The translations under genes were made by a program, and so were the position numbers. The notes under the pieces were generated by a model. The model worked only from the letters and a program-made list of their open reading frames with translations, searched no databases and was not told where the DNA came from. Positions 24,459 to 33,200 of a stretch of DNA of 34,507 nt are shown here, piece by piece. How positions within the stretch are numbered: the stretch's first letter is position 1; each line of letters starts with the position of its first letter. Origin of the DNA: Solirubrobacterales bacterium. GTDB taxonomy: Bacteria > Actinomycetota > Thermoleophilia > Solirubrobacterales > 70-9. Where the stretch lies: positions 1 to 34,507 of the forward strand of contig JAGQUT010000021.1 of NCBI GenBank assembly GCA_020438355.1, given 5' to 3'.

Positions 24459-24707
24459 GTGAATCGTGCCCGCAACATTCTCCTCGCAGTTCTGACCGCC
24501 CTCTTCACCCTCCTGCTCCCCGCCTACGCGGCCGCAGCGGACGGAGTAGGCACCGCCGGGAGAATCGACGACAAGTACATCACCTTCTTCTGCTTCGGAG
24601 TGATGGCTTTCTTCACGATCCTCGTCATCGTCCTCTCCCTGATCCAGGGCAAGCTCGATGCCAAGAAGGATCAGCGGCGGCATGACCTGGACCGCTTCAA
24701 CTCCTAG
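24459..24707 (+). CDS. Small secreted or membrane-anchored protein, unknown function
   Basis: An 82-aa protein. Residues 1-27 look like a cleavable signal peptide (basic start, ILLAVLTALFTLLLPAYAAA). A short extracytoplasmic stretch DGVGTAGRIDDKY is followed by a second helix at about 43-63 (ITFFCFGVMAFFTILVIVL) and a charged cytoplasmic tail, KLDAKKDQRRHDLDRFNS. No known domain is recognised. The start is GTG 24459 without a Shine-Dalgarno, so a leaderless or weakly translated message is possible. A candidate PHO box 75 bases upstream suggests it belongs to the phosphate response. It converges with the deacetylase gene across a 166-base spacer. Confidence 0.7.
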   Translation: MNRARNILLAVLTALFTLLLPAYAAAADGVGTAGRIDDKYITFFCFGVMAFFTILVIVLSLIQGKLDAKKDQRRHDLDRFNS

Positions 24708-24721
24708 TCTCCGGCAAAGTC

Positions 24722-24846
24722 CTCAGGAACCACCAGAGCAACGCCTGCTGCGTCGCCGAACTCGACGCTTCGGGAACGCACGGAAGTGCGCCCCCTTCAC
24801 CGCCTTCGCTCGACTCCTTGCATTCGTCGCTCTGGAGGCCCCTGAG
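24722..24846. repeat. Nested inverted repeats between convergent genes
   Basis: The 166-base spacer between the small membrane protein and the deacetylase gene holds a set of nested complements. Outer arms CTCAGG (24722-24727) and CCTGAG (24841-24846) enclose CCAGAGC (24733-24739) and GCTCTGG (24829-24835), with 5-nt symmetric internal loops between the arms. Inside are the hairpins GCGTCG/CGACGC (24750-24755 with 24763-24768) and CGCAC-GGAA-GTGCG (24777-24790). No U-tract and no strand-specific wobbles are seen, so direction is undecided. It may be a bidirectional terminator or a structured RNA. Confidence 0.5.
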
Positions 24847-24873
24847 AACTACCGGCCTTGACGTTTCGGTGGC

Positions 24874-25917
24874 TCACACGGCCCAGTAGGTGCTTTGGGT
24901 TCTTCTGATCTGGGCGAGTCGCTCTTCCCAGCCTGTCGGTCCCGTTTCGGGTGCGATGCTGTCGCCAGAAAGATCAGGGGCGAAGCCACCCAGGCCCGCA
25001 AGCACGGCGTGGTCCAGCAGCGGGAGAGTCTCGGGGTTGTATCCGCCTTCGTGGAGCGCTACCAGCCCGATTCCCTTCGAAGCGGCGAACCTGGCACATG
25101 AACTGGCCAGCTGGTTGTAGCCAGCCGCGGTCAGGTTCTGGCTCGCGAGCTGATCGGCAACATGGCCGTCCTGGCCAGCCGAGACGATCAGCAGGCCCGG
25201 GTTGAACTGGTCCAGGATCGGCCCGGCGATCGCCTCGAAGCCCTCGGCGTGTTCCCTGTCACCGGCCCCCGGGGGCATCGGCAGGTTCACGGTGTAGCCC
25301 CTCCCCTCACCGACACCCACCTCGTCGATCCAGCCGCTGCCCGGATAGAGGGGCCACTGGTGAAATGAGATGAAGAGGATCGAGGGATCGTCGTAGAGAA
25401 TGTCCTGCGTCCCGTTCCCGTGGTGAACGTCCCAGTCGAGTACGGCCACCCGGTCGATACCCAGCACGTCTCGCGCGTAGCGGGCCGCGATCGCGGCGTT
25501 GCTGAACAGGCAGAATCCCATCGCCCGGTCTGCCGTTGCGTGGTGACCGGGTGGACGGATGATCGCGAACAGGGAGTCGGCCTGCCGCTCCGGGCCGGTC
25601 ACCGCGTCGGCCGCGACGAGCGCCGCTCCCGCGGAGCGGAGCGCCACGCCGTAACTCTCGGGGGAGGCCACCGTGTCGCCATCCAGCCAGGTCGGACCGT
25701 TCTCGGCAGCGACCCGGACGTTCTCCACGTGGGAATCGGTGTGGGCGCGAAGCAGATCCTCGACCTCGGCCTCACGTGACTCGAAGATCGGAAGGTCGTG
25801 CTCCCGGCTGTCCTCACCCAGTCGGTTGATCACCCCGGGAAAGCGACGGGCGTTCTCGGGGTGGCTGCCGGTCTCGTGGCCGGACTGTTCCCGAAGGATG
25901 ACCAGACCGGTCTTCAT
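24874..25917 (-). CDS. Histone deacetylase family protein (AcuC/AphA-type)
   Basis: A 347-aa arginase/deacetylase-fold enzyme. Catalytic histidines are H125 and H126 in IIRPPGHHA. The zinc ligands are D163 and H165 in DWDVHHGNGTQ, plus D250 in SAGQDGH. The transition-state tyrosine is Y293 in EGGYN. The active site is therefore complete. Bacterial members remove acetyl groups from lysines (as AcuC does on acetyl-CoA synthetase) or from small molecules such as acetylpolyamines; the substrate is not visible here. ATG 25917 overlaps the stop of the HD-domain gene by 4 nt, so it is translationally coupled to that gene and to the degenerate Ppx paralog. This is an unusual neighbourhood for a deacetylase. 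Confidence 0.95.
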   Translation of the reverse strand: MKTGLVILREQSGHETGSHPENARRFPGVINRLGEDSREHDLPIFESREAEVEDLLRAHTDSHVENVRVAAENGPTWLDGDTVASPESYGVALRSAGAALVAADAVTGPERQADSLFAIIRPPGHHATADRAMGFCLFSNAAIAARYARDVLGIDRVAVLDWDVHHGNGTQDILYDDPSILFISFHQWPLYPGSGWIDEVGVGEGRGYTVNLPMPPGAGDREHAEGFEAIAGPILDQFNPGLLIVSAGQDGHVADQLASQNLTAAGYNQLASSCARFAASKGIGLVALHEGGYNPETLPLLDHAVLAGLGGFAPDLSGDSIAPETGPTGWEERLAQIRRTQSTYWAV

Positions 25918-26795
25918 CCACCCAGCCGGAATCCGGTGAGAAGCCGCTTCTCGCTCTCGCCCTTCACTTCTGCCACCACTTCGATGTGATCCGCAAGCGG
26001 GGTGTCCCGGATCTTGGTGGCCAGAAGGTCATCGACCTGGAAGATCCCGGCGGAATTGTTGAGTTCGATTTCGAGACGGACGGGCCTCTGCTGGCCGGCA
26101 AGGATATTCACCTGGTCGATCGCCGCCGCAGAGATCGAGTGGATCCCCTCCTGGCCCGCCTCCAGGGGGACGCGGGTCCGGCCCTCGGCCATGTCGAGGG
26201 CATCCGCCACCCTCACGATCCCGGCTTCGACGGTATAGGGCTGACCTCGCCGACGGTGGCCGATGATTGCGTGGAGGATCTCGGCCATGACGATCGAACG
26301 TTCGGGTTCGCTGTAGATCCCCTCGAGAAGACGGGGCAGGGCCTCCCGGGCAAGGAAGAGGCTGTACTCCTCGTGGTCGGCCCGGTGGATCGACATGCCT
26401 ACGTCATGGAGGAGGGCGCCACCCGCAACCACCACTTCCGCGTCCCGTTCCGACATGCCGTGGTCGGTGACCATCGCGCCCTCGACCCCGCCCTTGTCGA
26501 GCAGTCTCGTGAGGCGCAGCGCGATGTTCAGGACGATCTGCATGTGTACCCATGAGTGATCGGACATGCCCAGGCGCTCGGCGTGCGTCTGCGCCATGTA
26601 CCACCAGGTCCTGACTTCGTCGTCCCGGTTGACCGCATCAAGGAACTTCTCGAGCTTTCGGTTTCCCCGGGTCGGCGCCTTGATGCGAACCGACTTGATG
26701 GCCTCCCGGCTGTGCATGGCGGGGGCTTCGGAACCCGGTTCGGGGCCGCTGACTTCCATCTCTTCCGGGTCGTCGTTCTGGCCGGGCGGACTCAA
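25914..26795 (-). CDS. HD-domain metal-dependent phosphohydrolase-like protein
   Basis: A 293-aa protein. An acidic, poorly conserved N-terminus (1-40) precedes an HD domain: HSWVHMQIV (H80, H84), LLHDVGMSIHR (H130-D131, H137), then HAIIGHRRR and VRVADALDMAEGR with the C-terminal Asp. The metal-binding residues are intact, so it is probably an active phosphohydrolase or phosphodiesterase. The C-terminal 90 residues form a beta-rich region of unknown role. The start is TTG 26795 (AGGA 6 nt upstream), overlapping the stop of the Ppx-like gene by 4 nt; ATG 26759 is the alternative. Long PPX/GppA proteins carry an HD-like domain after the ASKHA core, so this gene and its partner look like a split version of that layout. 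Confidence 0.85.
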   Translation of the reverse strand: MSPPGQNDDPEEMEVSGPEPGSEAPAMHSREAIKSVRIKAPTRGNRKLEKFLDAVNRDDEVRTWWYMAQTHAERLGMSDHSWVHMQIVLNIALRLTRLLDKGGVEGAMVTDHGMSERDAEVVVAGGALLHDVGMSIHRADHEEYSLFLAREALPRLLEGIYSEPERSIVMAEILHAIIGHRRRGQPYTVEAGIVRVADALDMAEGRTRVPLEAGQEGIHSISAAAIDQVNILAGQQRPVRLEIELNNSAGIFQVDDLLATKIRDTPLADHIEVVAEVKGESEKRLLTGFRLGG

Positions 26796-27691
26796 CTCGG
26801 TTCCTGCCCGGTGACGAGCTGTTCACGCTCTGCCAGCCATTCCAGGCTCGCGGGAAGATCGCAGAGAGCCGGCTCCACCCTTACTCCCAGGCCCTCGGCC
26901 AGCGCGGCATGACCGACGATGATCCCGGGCAGGTGACGGGCCAGAGCCATCTCGGCTCCGAACCAGGCAGATATGTCCTCACTGGTCTGGCCGAGAATGG
27001 CCCCGAGGCCCTTGCGTGCCTCCTCGGGTCCGATTGACGGGCCGCAGAGCCGCTCAACCACTGGCGCGAGCGAGGAGACGACCAGCACCCGGTCGGTCTC
27101 CGGCGGAAACATCGAGGCGATTCCCCTTGATGCCCCGGTAATCGCCGCTTCGATCTGTCCCGGGCGGGGCGGGTCCTGGAACCGGGCCTTGCGGGTCATG
27201 GTCGACGCCCCGACCGGCCGGGACCCGATCCACTCGGGAACCTCGCCCGGGGTACCGACCGCGAGGCCGATCGCCGTCTCGCCAATCACGGCGACAGAAA
27301 CCGGGTCGGGCAGGAAGTCTCCCGCCGGGACGGTCACCCCCAGGAAACTGGCGGCGGCCCAGTCGCGTCGGGTCGGAATATGGATCGGGCCTGCGCCGAC
27401 AGCATCGGCCACCCTGTCGAGGAGCCTGATCAGGCGGGAACCTCGAAGGGTCGGAACCGCGAGGACCTCGACCCGGTCGGCCCCGTGGTCGCGGGCGCAC
27501 TCTGCCTCGGCCATGATCAGGGCGCTTATCCGGTCCAGCCCATCGACGCCCGCGGTGACTGCGTGTCGGCGTTCGACGATGCGCCGGGCAGAACCGGACG
27601 AGACCTCCGACAGCGAGAAACGCGTGGAGCGGAGCGAGATTTCGATGGCTCCCAGGATCAAGACTCGTCCAATCCTAGAGGCTGACCTCAT
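26792..27691 (-). CDS. Degenerate Ppx/GppA paralog, probable pseudo-enzyme
   Basis: A 299-aa protein that aligns throughout its first half with the Ppx of this same window, but without the catalytic residues. AIDIGSNTTR there is AIEISLRSTR here (residues 15-24). The catalytic-Glu segment ENEEGRLAFLG is replaced by TRRDWAAASFLG. The second phosphate loop VVDVGGGSTE is VAVIGETAIG (133-142). The following SWPIGSG...DPPSASEI matches SRPVGAS...DPPRPGQI. Overall length is that of short Ppx. It therefore keeps the ASKHA fold but should not hydrolyse phosphoanhydrides by the usual route; ligand binding or regulation of the coupled HD protein is plausible. ATG 27691 has no clear ribosome site. Confidence 0.72.
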   Translation of the reverse strand: MRSASRIGRVLILGAIEISLRSTRFSLSEVSSGSARRIVERRHAVTAGVDGLDRISALIMAEAECARDHGADRVEVLAVPTLRGSRLIRLLDRVADAVGAGPIHIPTRRDWAAASFLGVTVPAGDFLPDPVSVAVIGETAIGLAVGTPGEVPEWIGSRPVGASTMTRKARFQDPPRPGQIEAAITGASRGIASMFPPETDRVLVVSSLAPVVERLCGPSIGPEEARKGLGAILGQTSEDISAWFGAEMALARHLPGIIVGHAALAEGLGVRVEPALCDLPASLEWLAEREQLVTGQEPS

Positions 27692-27760
27692 CCCGGGCGA
27701 TAAATCATGTGAAAGCGAGCCCCGGACACAGGGCCCGGAGAAAACGCCGCGAAGCTACGT

Positions 27761-28297
27761 CTACTGGCCGCAGACCGGCCACTGGCCGGGACCTGAGCGC
27801 TCGTACAGCAGAGCGGCACGGTAATCCTGCTCGGCTTCCGGAGCGTCTGATGGCAGGCCATTGCCACCAACGGACTCCCAGGTGTCCGGACTGAACTGGT
27901 ACTTGCCGTAGTAGAGACCGCTGGAAGAAACGATCTCGGGGTCACCACCGGATTCGCATTCGGCAATCGCTTCGAGCGTCTCCCGGCTGACCGATCCAGG
28001 CAGGTCACCGAACTTTTCTTTCTGGAGCTTCTCGCGGCGCTGGGCTTCCAGCTTTGCTTCGAGCGCGTCCTGCTGCCTCTCCGCGATTCGCGCAGCGTTC
28101 GCGGCTCTCGCCTCCTCGACCATCGCACCAAGCTGGAATGCGACTGCTAGCGGGGTCTCCGAGGTGACAGCCGCGATCGCGACATCGGTTCGGGAAACGG
28201 AGGGAGTATCGCCGGAATGGTCGAGAGCCAGGTTCCCGGCGATAATCAGGACGGCGATCAGCGCCAGAATTATCAGTGAGTTTCGCGTGGTAAGGAT
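27761..28297 (-). CDS. Rpf-like/transglycosylase-like secreted protein, apparent ATC start
   Basis: The C-terminal 75 residues are an Rpf-type transglycosylase-like domain: AIAECESGGDP with the catalytic Glu, GLYYGKYQFSPDTWESVGG, EAEQDYRAALLYE, and the final WPVCG. A charged Ala/Glu/Arg helix precedes it. The only ATG is at 28123, with no ribosome site and no signal peptide. The frame stays open upstream and encodes a perfect signal or anchor sequence (TTRNSLIILALIAVLIIAG). No ATG, GTG or TTG occurs there, but an ATC at 28297 lies 8 nt after AAGGA. The 178-aa form starting at ATC is given here; 28123 is the conventional alternative. It would cleave wall glycan, as resuscitation-promoting factors do. 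Confidence 0.8.
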   Translation of the reverse strand: MLTTRNSLIILALIAVLIIAGNLALDHSGDTPSVSRTDVAIAAVTSETPLAVAFQLGAMVEEARAANAARIAERQQDALEAKLEAQRREKLQKEKFGDLPGSVSRETLEAIAECESGGDPEIVSSSGLYYGKYQFSPDTWESVGGNGLPSDAPEAEQDYRAALLYERSGPGQWPVCGQ

Positions 28298-28309
28298 GAA
28301 ATCGTTCCT

Positions 28310-29125
28310 TTGTTAGCAAATACTCATATCAATTCGGGAGGCGGTGCGCATTCCGGCTGGGAGCTACTCAGAGATGGATTCCCGGACCGCCCCGAGGTCG
28401 GTCCCGCCCTTTCCCGGGTCATGCTGGAACAGGTCTCCGCCGGGCAACGGCCGGCGACCGTCCGCCTGAGCAGGCCCGGAAGGGTGGTCGCATTCGGGCG
28501 CCGGGACGTCGTTTCGCCCGGGTACCGAAAGGCAGTCAGGGCAGCGTCCAGGCAAGGGTTTCCCGGCATGGAAAGAATCTCCGGCGGTCGGGCCGCGGCA
28601 TTCAGCGAGGGTGCGCTCAGCCTGACCCTGACGATCCCGGACGCCGAGCCATCTGCCCGCACGGAAGAGCGGTTCCGATCCTGGTCCGCACTGCTGCGGC
28701 AGTCGTTCGCTGACCTCGGGATAGATGCACGGATCGGCGCCGTCCCCGGCGAGTACTGCCCCGGCGATTACAGCCTCAATGCCGCGGGCCGGATCAAACT
28801 GGCCGGGGTCGGGCAGAGAATGATCCGTGGCGCCGCGCACGTCGGTTTCGTGATCCTGGTTACCGGCAGCGCGGTGGCACGAGAAGTCCTCGGTCCCGTC
28901 TACGAAGCCCTGGATCTCGAATATGACGGCAACACCGTCGGCAGCCTTGAGGATGCCGCTCCGGGGATCAGCCTCGATGACGCCGAGGAAGCCATCCTGA
29001 AGCGTCTGAACCAGCACCTGGCGAAACGTTCAACCAGTCTTGACCCTGTGGCCCTGGATCCCCGAACTCTCGCCGAAGCAGAAAAACGGGCCGATCGCTT
29101 TCGCTCACCTGCCCAACCGGAATAA
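28310..29125 (+). CDS. Lipoate-protein ligase A family protein
   Basis: A protein of up to 271 aa with the biotin/lipoate ligase fold. WELLRDG lies near the start, followed by RLSRPGRVVAFGRRD, ERISGGRAAAFSEGALSLTLTIP (the RxxGG nucleotide-binding motif), YCPGDYSLNAAGRIKLAGVGQ with the conserved Lys, and RGAAHVGFVILV. LplA-type enzymes attach lipoate or octanoate to E2 or GcvH domains; many actinobacterial relatives are octanoyltransferases or uncharacterised. The 5' end is uncertain. TTG 28310 keeps the conserved N-terminus but lies only 12 bases from the divergent gene's start and lacks a ribosome site; the next ATG (28421) would remove WELLRDG. The gene ends 9 bases before the RDD gene. Confidence 0.85.
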   Translation: MLANTHINSGGGAHSGWELLRDGFPDRPEVGPALSRVMLEQVSAGQRPATVRLSRPGRVVAFGRRDVVSPGYRKAVRAASRQGFPGMERISGGRAAAFSEGALSLTLTIPDAEPSARTEERFRSWSALLRQSFADLGIDARIGAVPGEYCPGDYSLNAAGRIKLAGVGQRMIRGAAHVGFVILVTGSAVAREVLGPVYEALDLEYDGNTVGSLEDAAPGISLDDAEEAILKRLNQHLAKRSTSLDPVALDPRTLAEAEKRADRFRSPAQPE

Positions 29126-29134
29126 TCTGACGGC

Positions 29135-30214
29135 ATGGAACCGGGAGCGAACGGGGGACCACCCGAAAATCAGAACGGCAACCGATCCGATTCAGAAGGC
29201 TCGGGCTCGCTGGCGGGTCGGCTCGTGGGCGTCGGTACCGGAGGAGCCAGGCGCGTGGTCGGCGCCACCGGAATCGACCAGGCGATGGAGACCGCAATCG
29301 AGGAAGCGATAGTCCGGGCGGTCCAGAGCGAGGCGGTGGAGCGGTCGATGACCCGGATCATCAACGGGCCGCTGATCGAGAATGCCGTTCGCGATGCGAT
29401 GAAGAGCGAGGCGGTCGAACAGGCCCTGAATGACCTCGTTGATTCGGAACTGGTTGACCGGCTCTGGGCGCGGATCCTCGAGAGTGACGAGACCCAGCGG
29501 CTGATCCAGCGCATCGCCGAGGCGCCGGAAGTGCGGGCCGCCATCGCGTCGCAGGGCCTCGGCCTGGTCGACGACCTCGGTCGCGGGATCGCGAGGGTAA
29601 CCCGGGTAATCGATTTCGTCCTCGAACGGATCGCCCGGCGCGTCCTCTTTCGCAAGAAGCGCACCACGCCGACAGACCGGGTTGGTGTTGCGACCCGGCT
29701 TCTGGCGCTGATCATCGACGGGATCATCGTCAACATCATCATGGTCACCTCGACCGCGCTGCTCGGGCTTGTCGCCAACGTGATCGGTGTCAATCTGGGT
29801 GACCTCAGCAGCGCTGCCTACGCAGTCGGAGGTGTCTTCTGGCTGGCCCTCGGCTCGCTTTACCTCTTCATCTTCTGGTCGTCATCCGGGCAGACTCCCG
29901 GCATGCGGTTCATGGACATCCGGATCGAGCATCACGGGCAGCGGGCGATAGGTCCGAGGCGGGCATTCCGTCGCCTGGTCGGGTTCTGGCTTTCTGCGAT
30001 CCCGTTTTTCCTTGGGTTCATCGGAGTGCTGACCAGGCTCGAGCGACGTGGCTTTCATGACCGTCTCGGGGACACGGTCGTCTACTACATAAACCCGGGT
30101 GCACCGAATCAACCCCACCTGGCGGCGGTTATTGATCCCATGAAGGAGGAACCGCCAATCCAGCTCGAGGCCGAACCCGCATTGGCGGCCGAAAAGCCGG
30201 TAGATTCTCCCTAG
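29135..30214 (+). CDS. RDD family membrane protein with long helical N-terminal region
   Basis: A 359-aa protein. Residues 1-30 are polar and Gly/Asn-rich. Residues 45-155 are a charged helical region with repeating SEAVE-type units (VQSEAVERSM, MKSEAVEQAL, DSELVDRLW, PEVRAAI). The C-terminal 170 residues are an RDD domain: GVATRLLALIIDGII with the Arg-Asp pair, GQTPGMRFMDIRI, and RRGFHDRLGDTVVYY, with four hydrophobic helices and a proline-rich cytoplasmic tail. RDD proteins are membrane proteins, some of them ion antiporters; the function here is unknown. ATG 29135 follows the ligase gene by 9 bases, so the two are likely co-transcribed. The large secreted protein gene begins 33 bases downstream. 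Confidence 0.88.
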   Translation: MEPGANGGPPENQNGNRSDSEGSGSLAGRLVGVGTGGARRVVGATGIDQAMETAIEEAIVRAVQSEAVERSMTRIINGPLIENAVRDAMKSEAVEQALNDLVDSELVDRLWARILESDETQRLIQRIAEAPEVRAAIASQGLGLVDDLGRGIARVTRVIDFVLERIARRVLFRKKRTTPTDRVGVATRLLALIIDGIIVNIIMVTSTALLGLVANVIGVNLGDLSSAAYAVGGVFWLALGSLYLFIFWSSSGQTPGMRFMDIRIEHHGQRAIGPRRAFRRLVGFWLSAIPFFLGFIGVLTRLERRGFHDRLGDTVVYYINPGAPNQPHLAAVIDPMKEEPPIQLEAEPALAAEKPVDSP

Positions 30215-30247
30215 GGTCTGCCTCGGGAGGTGAGGAGGCCAGGGAAA

Positions 30248-33200
30248 ATGAAGCGTTACGGGAGGAATGTCTTGTCGTTGAACCGCGTCTTTGCCGTGCT
30301 TGCGTTCGCCACGGCTGTTCTTTTCACTGGAATTGCGCCGGCAGCAGCCGACCCGGCTCCGGAGTTGCCGGCCGGACCGATCCTCCCCAAGGCCGAGTGG
30401 CCCAACGACCCCAACTTCGCGCGCTGCGAGCTGCAGGACCCGGTGACCGGATGCCAGGACAGCGAGCAGTGGAACCTTTACGGCCCGATGGACGGACTCT
30501 GCCTCGCCCCCGGTGGCGCGGTCTTCGACCAGCCCCGGCCCGACGGCGGACTTCCCTGCTGGGCCAGGTTCGCGACCGACCCGGAGAGCTCCTCCGGTAT
30601 CAACATGACCGGCGCCTGGGCCCAGGGCAACATCGGCCGTGACGACATCCTGATCGCCTACATCGAGGGTGGAGTCAACTACAGCTCGAACGGGATCAAG
30701 GACGGCCTGAACGCGATCTACCTGAACCCCGGCGAGCTCCCCTATCCGCAGGGTTGGGACGGTCAGGACCTCGGTCGCTACGACTTCGATGGCAACGGTC
30801 AGTTCGATATCCGGGACTACGCCAAGGACCCCCGGGTCAATCCGGAGTGCGATACGCCCGGCAGCCAGTTCACCACCTACGAAGAGGGAACCACACGCGG
30901 CTGCGCTGACAACGGACAGCACGAGTACATCCATTCGGTGAACATCGGCGGACCCCTCACTCCCTACCTCTCACCGGAAGACCTGATCGCAGTCTTCGGC
31001 ACCTGCACGATCACCGACAACCGGGTCTCCTCATGTGAGGAAGGTGCCCGGGTGGACAACGACGGCAACGGATACCCGAACGACATCTCCGGGTGGAACG
31101 CGTACCACAACACGAATGACCCTCAGAACGAGGACCGCGCATATGGCCACGCTTCCGGGCTGATCGGGGAGATGGGCGGCGAGGCGAACAACAACTTCGC
31201 CGGAGTCGGCAACTGCCGCGATTGCCGGATCGTCCCCGTCAAATCGGGTGCCGAATCGGTCGGCAAGGCTGACGGACTGGCCCCAGCCATCACCTACGCC
31301 GCAGACCTTGGAGTCGACGCGATGTCAACCGTGGTGGTCACCTACGCCTACTCCGGCGCCCTCCGGGAGGCCGTCAAGTACGCGGTCGAGGAGAAGGGCA
31401 TCCTGATGTCCATGGACTCGAATGACTTCGATGCCATGGATCACACCGACGGTCACCTCTTTGACGACGTGTTCCCCGGCAACGGCCTTGTCCAGGACGT
31501 CGAAGGCAAGGACGCCCGGACTTTCCGCGGACGCTCCAACGTGACCAGTTACGGCACCCACTCGATCTTCTCGGGCGGCGAAACGACCACCTCGGGCGCC
31601 ACCCCCTTCCAGGCCGCGTTCCTGGCGATGGTCCAGTCGGCCGCGCTCGATGCGGTCGACGACCCGACCAACCCTTACGAGCGTCGCCTGACCCCTAACG
31701 AGGTCAAGCAGGTCCTGATCAACACGGCCAGCGAGATCCTGCCGCAGCGCGACCACCCCGACGTCCCGAACCAGTGGCCGGGCAACCCCGATTCGAAGAC
31801 CGATTCGACCCACACCGCGTGGTCGACCCAGTACGGATACGGCCGCCCGAACATCGGCAAGGCGACCAAGCTGATCATGGACGGACGGGTACCTCCGACG
31901 GCTGACATCGATTCGCCCGATTGGTACAAGTACGTCGATCCGACCAAGGGCGGCAAGCTCCAGGTCAAGGGCAAGGTCGCACCTTCAGCCTGGGGATCGG
32001 AAGGCATCGCGTGGACCCTCGAATGGGCCCTTGGAGCGGACCCCGGTGACGACGACTTCAAGACGATCTCCACCGGCAAGGCCGCCAAGTCAGGTGTGCT
32101 CGGCACTCTCGATCTGAAGGACATTCCCGCCTCCTACGCCAAGGCGCCGCCGGCTGACAACGTGATGCCACCGACCGGTCCCGAGCAGTACACGGTCACG
32201 ATCCGCCTGCGTGCCCGCGACGGCAACGGCCTCAAGGGCGAGGACCGCCGCTCGATCGGCGCCCGCGCCGACAAGGACATGGTCGACGGTTATCCGAAGT
32301 CGATCGGCACCGAGATGAGTGCCGCGCCGACCTTCGTAGATCTTGGAGGCAAGCGACAGCTCGACCTGGTCTTCGGGACCATGGACGGAACGATCAACGC
32401 GATTCAGCCAAACGGGTCGCAGGCTCCCGGATTCCCGGTCTACACCCGGCAGCTTCGCCAGATCGACCCTCGCAACCCGCAGAACTTCGACACCGAGGCC
32501 TACAACAAGGTCGAGGCCCTGCGAGAGGCACGTGACCCGGTCAGCGGTATCGCGGTTGGCGACCTCGACGGCAACGGGGCACAGTCGATCATCGCGACCA
32601 CCACGAGTGGATGGATCTACGTCTGGAGCGCCAACGGCAAGCTGAGAGACGGCTTCCCGGTCCATGGCGATGACCAGTACAACACCCTGCCCGTTCCGAC
32701 GCCGGATTCCGGATGCCGCCGTTGCAGGCTGCCGATTCGCGGCAACTGGTCTGCCCCGGCCCTTGGCAATCTCGAGGGCAACGGGAAGCTGAGCATCCTG
32801 ATGTCCAGCTACGACGGACATGTGTACGCCTTCCGCGCCGACGGCAAGCCGGTTCCCGGATGGCCCGTGAAAGTGGAACTGCCGCAGGCGATGAAGGACG
32901 AGATCCCTGCCAACAGCTACTTCCGTGACCCGAAACTGATGATGACCCCGGCAGTCGGAGACGTGCTCGGGACCGGCAAGGACCAGGTGTTCCTGCCGAG
33001 CTTCGAATGCGACGACGCGGGTAACAGGACCTTCGCCTACGGAATCCAGTCCGAGGGCAACGACAACCCCGGTGGCGCCTACATCCCCGGGTGGCCAGTC
33101 AAGCTCGGGGCGATCGGTGGCTGTTACTCGCAGTCGATCGACTTCGTCCAGGAGGGCGCAAACGCGGCGTCAATCGCTGACGTCGACGGGTCGGGGACCC

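Noticed and set aside
29882-30934. 350-codon minus-strand open frame
   Set aside because: It spans the end of the RDD gene and the signal peptide of the secreted protein, both well supported on the other strand.
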